Shown here piece by piece: positions 8,659 to 21,213 of a DNA stretch of 28,784 nucleotides. Origin of the DNA: Daedaleopsis sinensis (taxonomy: Eukaryota; Basidiomycota; Agaricomycetes; Polyporales; Polyporaceae). The notes below the pieces were generated by a model. The model saw only the letters and a program-made list of their open reading frames with translations. It had not been told where the DNA came from and made no database searches. The position numbers were made by a program, and so were the translations under genes. The first letter of the stretch is position 1; every line of letters starts with the position of its first letter. The DNA lies in the NCBI GenBank assembly GCA_033807695.1, contig JAWMBF010000013.1, positions 1 through 28,784 of the forward strand, written 5' to 3'.

Positions 8659-8765
8659 AGCACATAGGGCATGTTTAGGTGAGTATATGCATGTATTCTA
8701 CACGTACGGAGTCTCTATTCTACTGAGCAGCTCCCGCCAGAAACGCAGATTCTCGAACGACGCAT

Positions 8766-9193
8766 GGGCGTCTATTGTGCGTCCCTCTCGTCCTCCGACC
8801 ACCACCATCTTCCTCTCCGGAACGGCTGCGACCTGCATCTTACATGCACCCGCGTCCTCTCCGGAACGGCGGCGCGACTTGCATCTTGGACGCACCCGCG
8901 TGGTTCCCGCCACTCGAGACAGAATGTAAGCACTCACCAGTCGCCGCCCGCTGAAATTCCAAGCACAACGCCATCCAAGTCGCTTCCTCGTCCGCCAACT
9001 TCTACCGCCGTCCTCCCTCCCGACCCGCGACGAAATGGCTGCGTCAGGCACTTAAACGTGCGCCCCCGTCCTTCGAATTGAGTGCGAACACGTACCGGCC
9101 TCGCGACTTGCCTCCGCACGCCGAGATTGCAAGCACGCCGGACGGGCGCCTATCACCCGTCCCTCTTGTCCTCCGACCACCACCATCCTCCCC
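8766..9193. repeat. Dispersed 50-bp direct repeat (8766-8815 and 9144-9193)
   Basis: Both blocks run from gggcg to about 50 bases on and share the exact core gtcctccgaccaccaccatc, at a constant offset of 378. On the minus strand both can encode a short MVVVGG-E-GR-I-A-like peptide, so they might be duplicated exon pieces. The surrounding frames are not preserved. Copies lie at 18548-18975 in unit 3. Confidence 0.65.
8811..8900. repeat. 44/46-bp imperfect tandem duplication
   Basis: 8811-8854 and 8855-8900 both begin tcctctccggaacggc and end gcacccgcg, with a few substitutions and a 2-bp length difference. The block just upstream (8766-8815) is itself repeated at 9144-9193, so this is a patchwork of local duplications. 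Copies lie at 18593-18682 in unit 3. Confidence 0.75.
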
Positions 9194-9710
9194 CGCTCTC
9201 TCCCAGATTCCGCTAGAAGACAATGCGCACACGTACCAGTAAGTGTCCTCCCGTTCCGTTCTCCCCCACCCCGCCCTGCTCTTCCCTTCCGGATTCGCAT
9301 CCACGCGCTCTGGCTCTCCAGCACGTCCCGACCGTCTGTATCAGGCCGCGAGTGAGAGTGCGAATGAGAGATCGCCGTGAGAGGTTCAGAACGCAGGTAC
9401 GCACCAGTCCGACTACCTCAAGCCACCTGCCCTCTCCGTGCCGTACATCTTCACCCGGACGTCCCCGCTGGAGTGCGTGAGCCGCGTCCTGTACTGATGA
9501 TCAAGGTCAGTGTCTCGCCCATGCCGCACAGAGAACCGGGAACTGACCTTAGAGGAGTTCAAGATACCATCCGCGTCGCCCGGGCTCGTCGCTTGGACGA
9601 CTCTTCGCCTCGCTCAGCGTCCTCGAGACGCAGTAGCCACCCGCGTTCGGGCCCATCCGGGACAGCAACGACCCCGGGGCCCGCTTGCGCGAGTGGACAC
9701 GGCGCAGAAC

Positions 9711-9882
9711 GCGCTGTACCGTTCCCGGACGCGCTGGACGCGCTGTACCGTGCCCCGGACTCTCTGTACCGTGCACGAACGCCTTGTACCGTGCCCCGGG
9801 TACCCCGCAGATCCGGTGCGACGGCGCAGAATGCGCGAACGGTGCGCTGTACCGTGCACCGGACGCCCTGTACCGTGCTCGC
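9711..9882. repeat. Degenerate 21-bp minisatellite (unit 2)
   Basis: The core tgtaccgt starts at 9715, 9744, 9765, 9785, 9848 and 9869. Successive spacings are 29, 21, 20, 63 and 21, that is a 21-bp period with one longer step and two degenerate units in the 63-base gap. Most cores are followed by a ccccggac-like stretch. The period is a multiple of three, which keeps reading frames open across it and explains a long plus-strand open frame here. Confidence 0.8.
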
Positions 9883-11431
9883 ACGCGCACGCGCCCGGTT
9901 AATAGCAAGTCCGCACGCTCCTTGCCGCTGCGCATGCGCTCAAGACGTGCATGGCTCCGGCCCGCCCAGGTACGTTCGAGACGGTCCCGCGCGTGTGCCC
10001 CACATAAACGAACAGCCGAGTCCCTCCGGACTCGGAGTCCGGCCACCGCTCGCGAGGCTTTCCGAACGCTTCGACGCGCTCTGCATGATCTGCAGAGAGC
10101 GTCAGAGTGCTCCGGGGTTGGCGACGCGGTGCCCCGCGCGCTCGTACCGATCTCACATCGCAGGTAAGTTTCACCCCGCACGAGCACCCCCGGCTCTCGT
10201 GCAGACGACTCGCGCACCACGTCGTCCGTCGGGCGTGCACACCGTCGCCTCCCTCGGGAAGCGACCGCGAGTGGCGCCACAGACGCGTCGGGCCCTACCG
10301 CAGCACCCGCCTGGCCGACCGACAGGCTGCAGCGGGGCCAACGTCTGGCTCACATTCCCCCCGTTCCCTGCGCCGCCCCCACGCGTCGAGATCGTGCTTC
10401 AAGCCAGCGCGGATCTTCAAGCAGAGCCGGGGATGCCCCAACCATCTCCGTCGTCCCGCCGAACGAGTCCCGCGCTCTGCACGTCGACCACCGCGTGTTG
10501 TGGACCTGAGCCCTCACGAACAGGCGAGTCCGAGGCCGTCTCATGCGCAACTGTTGCACAGACGGCTCGAGCGTGCCCGGCGCACTCGACACGCTCTGTG
10601 GACGTCCACAGAGCGCCCCGAGTGCGCCAGAGCGTGCCGGAACGCGTACGTTCGACGATCCGGAGGGGGACCAACTACGTCGCTGGCTTGCAGGGCGCGC
10701 GTGTCGAGACCTGGGAGACGCGTCAGTGAGAGTCGAGTACCGGGTGGATCGGTGTAGACGACGTACGGTTCACGGAGCGTGGCGCCTGCGGCGAGGACGA
10801 GGACGAAGGTGGGAGGAAAGGGAAGGGCACCAGCTGGCGTAGATGGGGGCAGGGGTAGAGAAGGGACTCGGGAGCGACAGGTGCGCGCTCGTGTGACACG
10901 AAAGCGGTGTCTGATTGCACTTATTAACCTCCCCAGATCTCCACCAGTCGATCTCCGACGACTCGGCCGGGAGCCAGGGACTGTCCCCAAGCGGCCCAAG
11001 CTCCCCTGCCCCCCTGCGCTGCCGCGTGTGCTCTCGAACACGTTCGCGCCGCTGCACGGCGGTCGCCCGCTGACTGGGATGGGCAGTTCAGCAGCATTGT
11101 GTGCTCCTGAGCTGCTGATCCCAGTCTGCGAGGGGACGGGGACGGCAAGACGATCGCTACGCAGCCGCGTTTGTTTGTATTTGCTGGCTGATAGATATTT
11201 TCCCCGGCCCTAGATCTTACGCAGATGTGACACGATGGAAACTCGCGTGTTTCCGTCGCAAACATCTACGTCTACGGGTACGTACGTCATTACTCTGTGT
11301 GCGCACCGTGCGTGAGCCATGCAGACTCGGGCCCGCCTTCCGCGTCAGACCCCGCCTTTCGCGCGAGACTGACTGCCCGACTTTGTGCACGACGACGACG
11401 CTGCCCGATACACTCTAACTGAGGATGTACT

Positions 11432-12153
11432 CTACGACAACAGGAACCAGCCCTCGACTGGGTTCGACACGATGCTCCGGACCTGCCGCCGCCTCCTCTC
11501 AGCGCGGCGCACGAACCGCTGATAGTCCTCGTCCCCACTGAGCTCCGCGAGCGGATCTTCCGCCCGCTCCCTCTCCGTCTCCGCCTCGACTGCCGCCTCG
11601 ACCTCTGCGCTGACGAACGGCGCCGACTTCGGCCCGTTCCGCTCGTACCGTCCGGGCAGCCCCTTCGGGTTTGTCACCGGCCGCCGTCGACGCCTCTTGA
11701 TGTCTGGACGGCCCCCGGTCGACTGCTTGTCGGCGAGCAGGGGACTCGGGGCGGCCAGGAGCGGGCTCGCAGCGACCGCCCGCCGCCTCTCGTCGGACAC
11801 GCTCACGAAGCGCATCACGCCGCTCTCCCAGCGCGTGAGGAGGTGGCTGATGCGCCGGAGCCCGGTCGCGTGGACGCTGAGGTTCCCGAACGTGTAGGTG
11901 GGTGGGAAGCCGAGTAGCTCGACGCCGCAGCGGAGGACGACGTCTGCGACGTATGTCTCGAGTGTCCAGCACATCGTCGCGTCGGGCACTCCGGAGAGCA
12001 CGGCTGCAGGATGTCAGGGACGCACACATCGCGGGGAGCATTAAGGAACTCACCGAGTGCGGCGTTCATGCGCACGCGCAGCTGGCTCCGTCTCGCGATC
12101 TCCCGTCGCGGGGAGCCTTTGGCTTGCGCAGTCGTTCCGGTAGGTCGTGCCAT
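11432..12153 (-). CDS. Unrecognised basic protein, 223 aa (unit 2)
   Basis: Second copy of the gene at 1650-2371, with exons 12153-12054 and 12003-11432. The predicted protein is identical: Arg-rich N-terminus, GVELLGFPP and RWESG motifs, the KRRRRRP run and a charged tail. Promoter, intron and 3' sequence are also identical, so if one copy is transcribed the others are expected to be too, unless position effects or repeat-induced silencing act. Function unknown. Confidence 0.6.
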
Positions 12154-14870
12154 TGTGCTGCACGGTGCGGGAGAGGGTCAGTGCGAGAGCAGAAGAACGG
12201 AATGCGTCGACATACGGGAGTGGGAAGTGGGAAGACGGAATGAACGAGTTGAGCTTGCTGACCAAGTACTTGCCCCGCCTGCGGGCGGAGCATTTGCGCT
12301 TGCGGACCGGACTTCTGTGTGTGCTGAATCGCCTCCGACTCGTTTCGAACTGGACGCGACTGTGTATGTAGTTCACGGTTCGTTGCTCAGCTCCCATTGA
12401 ACCGGCTCACGCAAGTTGCGTGAGCTCAGCTGACTCTGTCCCCCGATCCCTGTCGCGACAACCCTTTCACATGGGTGCCGGTCGTCCAAAGAGAGCTAAG
12501 TTGGCAGAATGAGCACACATTGAGCCTGCTCCGTCCGTGTGGAATCGCCTCCGACTTGATTCTCACTCGAAGCGACTGTGATGGGAGTTCAGGGTCTGCT
12601 GCTTCGTACCTGACCCCATTCTGACCTCACGAGACGAGGAGTCGTCGCACTGCAACAGAATGGTCCCAGTCTCGTCTGTGTGCTACCCCATCTCATGCTC
12701 GTTTTCACTAAACCTGCGAATGGTGCACCACACCAGGTGAGCACGAAGCTCCTTGCGCTTCCGGACACGGTACACTCGGGACTCGGGATGCGATGACATA
12801 CCGGCAGTCGCTCTCCTTCCACCTGCCCGTGCGGAACACCCTTCTTTCGACACGGAAGCGACTGTGATGGGCACGTCAGGGTTCATGGTTCAAGCTCAGC
12901 TCGCATACCATTGGCTTGTGCGAGTTCCTTGCCTGGCATCAATTCCGCTGTTCGACTTGCCCCCATCTCTCTAGAGCCTGTTAGATTACCACACCCTGTA
13001 CTCTATGGTAGACTCGGTACAAATTATGCTCAAGTTCCACAAGACAGAGTCCCATGTGCGCTGCAAGTTCATCCGCTTCAAGTTCCGACAGACTGGTGAA
13101 ATCTCAATCATGGTACATCCTTTGCAAATCACAAGATCACCAGGGTGACTGTCTCACTATCATAACTCTAGTAGCAACTGCTGTGCTCCGTCTGTGATAT
13201 CACAGCAACCGGACTAGTCTATATTCTGTTCGGTAGAATTGGTGACCGTGTCTGGACCCGAAACAGCTTAGCCAATCGCTTGTTCCCACCCGTCACGGTC
13301 GCGTACACATGGCAAGTGTAATGACTTGGAGTGAGTCATGGTGCCGATGTCCTCCCATACTCGTACGACTCTTGTGCCAGACTGTTGGGGCTGACCAACA
13401 TCGGACGGAGCAGTCCTGTTGATCTGAAGAGTTTCTCTTGCCTTGTGCAGAGAAACGGGACATATTATTGATGTCTGTAGCAGCCAGAATGTGTCTACGG
13501 ACTCGTGTGTAAGTTCTATACCTCTGACTCAAGAGCTTCAAGAAGCTCGAGTCCAAGTGTGCATGTACTATTACAGCAGGCAGAGTATACTAGTAGCTAG
13601 CTGAATCCTGAGCATCACATCACAGGTGCAAGGTAAGTTTGGCCGTTCGCACGGACGTTGATGACGCGGGAACGGCGGGAAGTTGAACGGCGGAGGTGGC
13701 AGCCTGAGGCGAAGTCAGCGCCAGGCGCGGGAAGAGCGCTAGCCAATGCCCAAATGCGGACGGCCATATTCACCGCCCGGCGTTTATCTACTTAGAACTT
13801 CGAGATTGCTGACTGATATGCGAATATTACAGGGCCATTGGTGCAGTACTGACTGCATAAATGCTAGTTGACAGCCCCCATATGTGTAATACATGAGATA
13901 GACGTCTCTGTTGAGCCAAACTCCGCCGAAACAGCCAGAAATAGTCCGGACGGTGTTATCCGTGCAGGACCCTCTCCTCCTGCCCCTTCCGCCCTAATTT
14001 ACAACGGCATTACAGCACAAATTGCATCACACATTAGCCGAGCGCCTGCGCTACTACGCGAAGATAGCGGAGAACGTTCCATGCTCCTCCGATCTCGGAA
14101 CCTGCGCCATTCCCGTCCTCACGCGCAGGGTCCTCTCTCGTGCAGCGTTCTGGTTGGTCCCGCCCCCGCCATGTCTGAAGGGTGCGTGAGAAGTGAGCTG
14201 TTGTCACTTCCTCACGGTCAGGTCTGCTGACCGTGGGGATTGCGCACAGACCAAGCTCGCGAGATACAAGTAGGCCCTCAGACTCGACGAGTCTCCCAAC
14301 ACTCACCTCTCCCCCACTTCTCCCTTTCCCCCTCCTCCATCCTTCTTCTCTCCCTCCCTTCTTTACGCTCGCGCACCGTGTATGCCGCCGCTACTTGCAC
14401 GCTGGAGCGCGCATGACTGTGACATGCAATTACGAGTGACTTAATTGACTTGTGGACCGTCTCTTCTCGGATAGTATTAACTTTGCTGTACTCATAGGCA
14501 ACTGTCGCGGTCCCGTTCACTGCCGGCCCAGCCAGGGTACGTCCCTCACGCTACGTCCATTCGCATCTGTCCTGTCTTATCCGTCTTATCCCAGACCCTT
14601 GTTCACAGCGCCGACTCGACTCCGATCGACGGGACTCGCACTGTGCGTATGCACAGCAGAGTTCACGCCAGTCGCGATACTGACATTTACCTCGATCTCT
14701 GCCAGGCGGACCTGTGCTCAGGCTCTCATGCAGGACTCGGCGCGCGGCGCGCGGCCCGATTCGCGCACGGCACGGCGCTGCGTAGTAGTAGAACGACTAT
14801 ATTTCGACTCGCATACTGTAGTACATGGTACTTACCGTAGTACTGCCCACCCGTGACGGCCCGCCCGGTG
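12154..14870. other. Noncoding stretch with degenerate repeats (unit 2)
   Basis: Base-for-base copy of 2372-5088: the same degenerate repeat blocks (12322-12922), inverted repeats and pyrimidine tract. No gene seen. Confidence 0.5.
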
Positions 14871-16145
14871 CTACTGACCTGTTTCGGACAGCGCCGCCCT
14901 CCAGGTCCATAGCCGTCCCTCTCGGGATCTCAGCCTCGCGATTGGTGCGCCAGTGGTAGCGCTCATTCCATCTGTGGCTACTACACGCGATCCGAGAACT
15001 AGCGACTCGCCGAAGCGCGTCGGGGCGACCTCCGGGTCGGACACGCCCTTGCCCGCGTCGACCTGCGTCGCGCCGACGGCGGTCACGTACTGGCACGTCG
15101 CGGGGAAGTTCGGGAGGAAGTTGCCCGTGCCCGCGGCGGTGCTCCCGTCCGCCTGCAGGCAGAGGCCGTCTGCGTTCGACGCGACGCCGTTGTCGCCGGA
15201 CGCGTAGAAGAAGGTCATGCCCAGTAGGCCGAGCTGTAGCGGGGCGAGTAATGAGCAATGGGCAAGGTTAATGTTAATGAGGGGGCAGAGGCGGGATGGG
15301 CGCACCTTGCCGTACTCGGTGCACTGGCGCTGCATGTACTGCGCGGGGAAGTCCTCGCCGCCGGCGTACGAGACCGAGTAGACGAACGAGGGGGGCTTGT
15401 TGCCGCAGTCCTCGGTCGTGCCCGCGTCCACGAAGTCGAAGTCGGGGTCGTCGCCGCCGTCGAAGCCGCAAAAGCCGTCGTTGACGTTGTCGATGGCGTC
15501 CAGGAGGAGGTTGAACGAGCTACCTGCACACGCGCGGTCAGCCAGAGATGCGGATGGACTCTGTGGTGCAGGACGTACTGCCGCCGACTTGGTACAGCTT
15601 GACCTCCTGGTCCTTGCCGAGGAGACCCATCAAGAGCTCAAAGTCCAGGTTCGACTCCCCGATCAGGTTCGGGTCGGTCTCGTCCGCATTGATAGTGCCT
15701 GCGTGCGCCGCGTCAGTTGCAGCACAGGACACCGTGAGTGCAACAATAAGGCGCACCCCCGTCGATGCTCACGAGCGTGGGCTGCGTGTTCACCGAATCC
15801 GTCGCGAACTTCTGGAAGAACGTCGTGAGATCGTTCGGCGACAGCGTCTGGTCCGCGAGTTCGACTGCCGTGTGCTCTCGTCAGCCTCACCCAAAACGAC
15901 GACGCAGCGGCACTCACCGACCCCGACCGTGTTCTGGTCGGTCGCCTGCAGATTCGGCTGGAAGTCGTACAGCGCGCGGATGCAGTCGAGCGTGACTTGA
16001 GTGTCGCAGTGGTCCGCGTCCGTCAGCACGTCCTGCGGCACAAAAGCGGTCATATCAATCACCCCGAACCATCTTTGACGTCGGACTCGGATGGCACACG
16101 CACCGCCGGCTTAATCGGGGTCTTTGGCGCCACAGGCCTCTTCAT
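14871..16145 (-). pseudogene. Truncated peptidase S53 locus (unit 2)
   Basis: Second copy of the sedolisin fragment. Exons are 16032-15918, 15864-15757, 15698-15579, 15523-15306 and 15233-14871, plus the tentative first exon 16145-16104. ESNLD and SGDNG are present, and the serine-bearing C-terminus and signal peptide are absent, exactly as in unit 1. The truncation therefore came before the amplification. It differs from unit 1 by one silent change at 15186 (third base of the Gly codon in SGDNG). No extra stop or frameshift has appeared in this copy. Confidence 0.8.
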
Positions 16146-17584
16146 CTGTCCCCCGGTGGCACGCGGAGACGCGGCGCTGCGCTTCGCGACGTGGCCTCGC
16201 GCTCGCGCTGCATTACGTCCAAGTCAGCAAGATGAATGTCGCGGAGCGACAGCGAAAACAAGCACTCACGTCGTCGACGGACTTCTGCGCCCTGAGCCAC
16301 TCGACCTCCCGGTTCTTCTCCTGCAGCATCTCGGTCGTCTCGCGGGCATGGCTGCGGGAGGCGTCGCGCGCGTCCTCCTGCGCGCGGAGGTCCGCTTGCG
16401 CCCGCTCGTACTTGGCGCGGGCGGCGAAGAACTCGAGCTCGACCTTGTGGAAGTCGCGGAGGGTCTTCGAGTACGATGAGTACGCCTTGCTCTCCTCCTG
16501 TGGATGGACGTGTCAGGGAGTGTGTCGATAGACCTACTGGTCTCGATGGAAGACGTACCTTGACTGCGGCCTTCTGCATCTTCTGCAGATCGGAGAGCTC
16601 TCTGAGCGCGTCGTCGAGTGCCTTCTGCTCCGCCTTGCCCTCAGCGACGATGATCTTCGCGACCTTCTTGCCCTCCTTGACTGTACCACACACAACACTC
16701 AGTCAGCCTACCCCAAATGGGCGTGCATGGAGAAGCCACTCACTCTGAGACTTGGTCAACTTCGCCTTCTGCTTGTCCGTCAACGAGAGCTCCGCGCTGC
16801 GGCTGCGAGCGTGGAACGCGTCGTCGAGGTCCGGGCTCGCCGCAGGGCCGACCGTGCCGGCCCCGCTAGCGAAGCTCCCCCCGCTCAAAGTGATCCTGCG
16901 CCTCCGCAACGTGCTCTTGTCCATGCCACTCGGCGCAGTCCTGATGCTCGCCCGCTCCTGGTCCGCGAGGCTCGAGCGGGGGCCTATCGAGCGGAACGAG
17001 CGGAGCGACGACGCGCGCTTGAACGGGCTGTCCTTCCTCGGTCTCTCGCCGCCGTCGTCGTCGTGAGCGGCGGAAAGGGCGGGGTTGCGCGTTTTCTGCG
17101 GGGACTCGGTCCAGAGGATGGGGATCGGCTCCATCTTGTCGCTCGCCTGCGACGCGCGGGACTGCGGGCGTGCGCCGTGCAGGTTCGAGCCCGAGCCGTA
17201 GCCCGAGTCCGTGACCGCGACGGACGAGGAGCGGTGATGAGACGCTTTGAAGCGCCCGCCGTCACCGAGCGCGTCGTCCTCTGCATCGTCCACTGCTTCC
17301 TCGTCTCTTGCCGTGGGCGCGTTGCCGACATTGGGGTCGCGGGGGATCTTGACAGATGCGTCGCGGATGACGGTCGCGCCGTCCTGCTCTCTGTCCTCGT
17401 CGGTGTCGTACGCCCCTGGAAGGTTCTCGACGAAGCGGCGTGGGGGAGTCTTGGCTTCAGTGATCATAGGGAGCGTCTCGGCTGACTTCTTGTTGAATAT
17501 CATGACCGGGGCGTCGAAGTACGCGCTCTGCTCACTGCCTGGTGTGTCGACGTAGTCGATGAATGTCGCCGTGCGGGTCGCCAT
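16142..17584 (-). CDS. Coiled-coil protein, Ncp1-like, about 418 aa (unit 2)
   Basis: Second copy of the four-exon gene: exons 17584-16744, 16680-16559, 16497-16270, 16207-16142. All splice sites and the predicted protein are the same as in unit 1, including the TATA-like box at 17703-17709. Its TGA stop (16144-16142) overlaps the ATG of the neighbouring S53 fragment (16145-16143), as in each unit. Confidence 0.7.
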
Positions 17585-18012
17585 TGACGAAGACGGGGAG
17601 GAGGGGAGGCAGGAGAGTGGGAGGGAAGATGATGAGATGTGGGCCGTGTGTAAAGTCGTTAGCAGGGGATTCGGTGATGCGTAGAGGGGTCGAGGTGGGG
17701 GATATATATCCGCGTCGAGGACGGGTGTATGTCATTGGAGCGTGCCCTAGCGTGCCTCTGGATTCTGGAAAGAAGTTGATCATTTCCGTCTTACCATTTA
17801 TGGCAAGCGCTTTACCAAACACGTGGATGAGGAGGAGGTGGATGACGTATTACTTAGTGCGGGGTAACGCCCGGAAATCGGTTTAGCGCTCCATGGGCTG
17901 CGTCTTCTCTGCAGGTCAACAGGTGTCCTCGGTCGTCTCGTTCAATTGGATCGACAAATTCCAATTATCCGTCGACTTGCACCACTTCTCGTATGGGCAG
18001 TGTGCATGTCAG

Positions 18013-18067
18013 ACACTCAGCCCGCACCGAACGCCGCACACTCAGCCCGCACCGAACGCCGCACACT
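18013..18067. repeat. 25-bp direct doublet at the unit 2/unit 3 junction
   Basis: The same perfect 25-bp doublet as at the first junction (elements 18013-18037 and 18038-18062, then acact). Both internal junctions are identical, which is expected if they were produced by one event and then copied. Confidence 0.9.
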
Positions 18068-19492
18068 GCAAACGCTCTCGCTCCCTCTCGAGTCGCTCGC
18101 AGTGCCTCTCTCAAGTCCCAAGCTCTCTCCGCGCTCTCCGCTCTCCGTCTCCGCCTCCGCTCTTCGCTCCGAAATACACTCCTCCTCCTCCTCCCAACTT
18201 GCCCTCCCGGCGTTGGCGCCCGTCGCGTCCCCTGCCACGCACGCACTCAGACTCGGACTCCGCGCCGCCGGGCCGTCTCGCGCACGCAAACGTACCGTCT
18301 GGAATCCAAACGACAGTGCCTATACACACTATTATACCCGTCCGAGGGGCGTAGCCTGTACGGAGGGTGTGCAGCGTGTACGGAGGGTGTGCGGCCCTCC
18401 TTGAGGTGTGCAGCGTACAGGAAGGCAGCAGGAAGGCAGCAGCACATAGGGCATGTTTAGGTGAGTATATGCATGTATTCTACACGTACGGAGTCTCTAT
18501 TCTACTGAGCAGCTCCCGCCAGAAACGCAGATTCTCGAACGACGCATGGGCGTCTATTGTGCGTCCCTCTCGTCCTCCGACCACCACCATCTTCCTCTCC
18601 GGAACGGCTGCGACCTGCATCTTACATGCACCCGCGTCCTCTCCGGAACGGCGGCGCGACTTGCATCTTGGACGCACCCGCGTGGTTCCCGCCACTCGAG
18701 ACAGAATGTAAGCACTCACCAGTCGCCGCCCGCTGAAATTCCAAGCACAACGCCATCCAAGTCGCTTCCTCGTCCGCCAACTTCTACCGCCGTCCTCCCT
18801 CCCGACCCGCGACGAAATGGCTGCGTCAGGCACTTAAACGTGCGCCCCCGTCCTTCGAATTGAGTGCGAACACGTACCGGCCTCGCGACTTGCCTCCGCA
18901 CGCCGAGATTGCAAGCACGCCGGACGGGCGCCTATCACCCGTCCCTCTTGTCCTCCGACCACCACCATCCTCCCCCGCTCTCTCCCAGATTCCGCTAGAA
19001 GACAATGCGCACACGTACCAGTAAGTGTCCTCCCGTTCCGTTCTCCCCCACCCCGCCCTGCTCTTCCCTTCCGGATTCGCATCCACGCGCTCTGGCTCTC
19101 CAGCACGTCCCGACCGTCTGTATCAGGCCGCGAGTGAGAGTGCGAATGAGAGATCGCCGTGAGAGGTTCAGAACGCAGGTACGCACCAGTCCGACTACCT
19201 CAAGCCACCTGCCCTCTCCGTGCCGTACATCTTCACCCGGACGTCCCCGCTGGAGTGCGTGAGCCGCGTCCTGTACTGATGATCAAGGTCAGTGTCTCGC
19301 CCATGCCGCACAGAGAACCGGGAACTGACCTTAGAGGAGTTCAAGATACCATCCGCGTCGCCCGGGCTCGTCGCTTGGACGACTCTTCGCCTCGCTCAGC
19401 GTCCTCGAGACGCAGTAGCCACCCGCGTTCGGGCCCATCCGGGACAGCAACGACCCCGGGGCCCGCTTGCGCGAGTGGACACGGCGCAGAAC

Positions 19493-19664
19493 GCGCTGTA
19501 CCGTTCCCGGACGCGCTGGACGCGCTGTACCGTGCCCCGGACTCTCTGTACCGTGCACGAACGCCTTGTACCGTGCCCCGGGTACCCCGCAGATCCGGTG
19601 CGACGGCGCAGAATGCGCGAACGGTGCGCTGTACCGTGCACCGGACGCCCTGTACCGTGCTCGC
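19493..19664. repeat. Degenerate 21-bp minisatellite (unit 3)
   Basis: Identical to the minisatellite at 9711-9882. It has not gained or lost a single repeat relative to that copy, which is notable for a sequence type that normally changes length quickly, and argues for very recent copying or for an assembly duplicate. Confidence 0.8.
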
Positions 19665-21213
19665 ACGCGCACGCGCCCGGTTAATAGCAAGTCCGCACGC
19701 TCCTTGCCGCTGCGCATGCGCTCAAGACGTGCATGGCTCCGGCCCGCCCAGGTACGTTCGAGACGGTCCCGCGCGTGTGCCCCACATAAACGAACAGCCG
19801 AGTCCCTCCGGACTCGGAGTCCGGCCACCGCTCGCGAGGCTTTCCGAACGCTTCGACGCGCTCTGCATGATCTGCAGAGAGCGTCAGAGTGCTCCGGGGT
19901 TGGCGACGCGGTGCCCCGCGCGCTCGTACCGATCTCACATCGCAGGTAAGTTTCACCCCGCACGAGCACCCCCGGCTCTCGTGCAGACGACTCGCGCACC
20001 ACGTCGTCCGTCGGGCGTGCACACCGTCGCCTCCCTCGGGAAGCGACCGCGAGTGGCGCCACAGACGCGTCGGGCCCTACCGCAGCACCCGCCTGGCCGA
20101 CCGACAGGCTGCAGCGGGGCCAACGTCTGGCTCACATTCCCCCCGTTCCCTGCGCCGCCCCCACGCGTCGAGATCGTGCTTCAAGCCAGCGCGGATCTTC
20201 AAGCAGAGCCGGGGATGCCCCAACCATCTCCGTCGTCCCGCCGAACGAGTCCCGCGCTCTGCACGTCGACCACCGCGTGTTGTGGACCTGAGCCCTCACG
20301 AACAGGCGAGTCCGAGGCCGTCTCATGCGCAACTGTTGCACAGACGGCTCGAGCGTGCCCGGCGCACTCGACACGCTCTGTGGACGTCCACAGAGCGCCC
20401 CGAGTGCGCCAGAGCGTGCCGGAACGCGTACGTTCGACGATCCGGAGGGGGACCAACTACGTCGCTGGCTTGCAGGGCGCGCGTGTCGAGACCTGGGAGA
20501 CGCGTCAGTGAGAGTCGAGTACCGGGTGGATCGGTGTAGACGACGTACGGTTCACGGAGCGTGGCGCCTGCGGCGAGGACGAGGACGAAGGTGGGAGGAA
20601 AGGGAAGGGCACCAGCTGGCGTAGATGGGGGCAGGGGTAGAGAAGGGACTCGGGAGCGACAGGTGCGCGCTCGTGTGACACGAAAGCGGTGTCTGATTGC
20701 ACTTATTAACCTCCCCAGATCTCCACCAGTCGATCTCCGACGACTCGGCCGGGAGCCAGGGACTGTCCCCAAGCGGCCCAAGCTCCCCTGCCCCCCTGCG
20801 CTGCCGCGTGTGCTCTCGAACACGTTCGCGCCGCTGCACGGCGGTCGCCCGCTGACTGGGATGGGCAGTTCAGCAGCATTGTGTGCTCCTGAGCTGCTGA
20901 TCCCAGTCTGCGAGGGGACGGGGACGGCAAGACGATCGCTACGCAGCCGCGTTTGTTTGTATTTGCTGGCTGATAGATATTTTCCCCGGCCCTAGATCTT
21001 ACGCAGATGTGACACGATGGAAACTCGCGTGTTTCCGTCGCAAACATCTACGTCTACGGGTACGTACGTCATTACTCTGTGTGCGCACCGTGCGTGAGCC
21101 ATGCAGACTCGGGCCCGCCTTCCGCGTCAGACCCCGCCTTTCGCGCGAGACTGACTGCCCGACTTTGTGCACGACGACGACGCTGCCCGATACACTCTAA
21201 CTGAGGATGTACT

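Larger units (their letters stand above)
7803..11431. other. Intergenic stretch across the unit 1/unit 2 junction
   Basis: From the coiled-coil gene's start to the next copy of the 223-aa gene. It holds the presumed promoter (7803-8100), the 25-bp doublet and unit junction (8231-8285), a CT-rich segment (about 8330-8420), short tandem duplications (8575-8614, 8637-8658, 8811-8900), a duplicated 50-bp block (8766-8815 and 9144-9193), the 21-bp minisatellite (9711-9882), and copies of the palindrome and hairpin. A 450-codon plus-strand open frame (9377-10729) crosses the minisatellite but has no recognisable domain, and I do not call it a gene. Confidence 0.55.
8262..18043. repeat. Tandem 9,782-bp repeat, unit 2 (complete)
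   Basis: A full unit, phased from the right edge of the array. It opens with the second half of the 25-bp doublet, runs through a GC-rich noncoding stretch (minisatellite, palindrome, hairpin), then the three minus-strand loci, and closes at the next 25-bp doublet. It is identical to unit 3 by eye. There are no indels between units, since all landmarks keep exactly the same offset. Confidence 0.95.
17585..21213. other. Intergenic stretch across the unit 2/unit 3 junction
   Basis: Identical in content to 7803-11431: promoter region, 25-bp doublet at 18013-18067, local duplications, minisatellite at 19493-19664, palindrome at 20374-20397 and hairpin at 20854-20908. No gene called. Confidence 0.55.

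Noticed and set aside
9377..10729. 450-codon plus-strand open frame (also 19159-20511, partly 9-947)
   Set aside because: Composition is Arg/Pro/Ala/Ser/Thr-rich without any domain, it runs through the 21-bp minisatellite, and several other frames are open in the same stretch. This is what GC-rich noncoding DNA gives.
8262..18043. Unit as a Helitron, LTR element or TIR transposon
   Set aside because: Unit ends lack TC...CTRR, long terminal repeats, terminal inverted repeats or target-site duplications, and no Rep/helicase, reverse transcriptase, integrase or transposase motif was seen. Capture by an unseen element outside the window remains possible.
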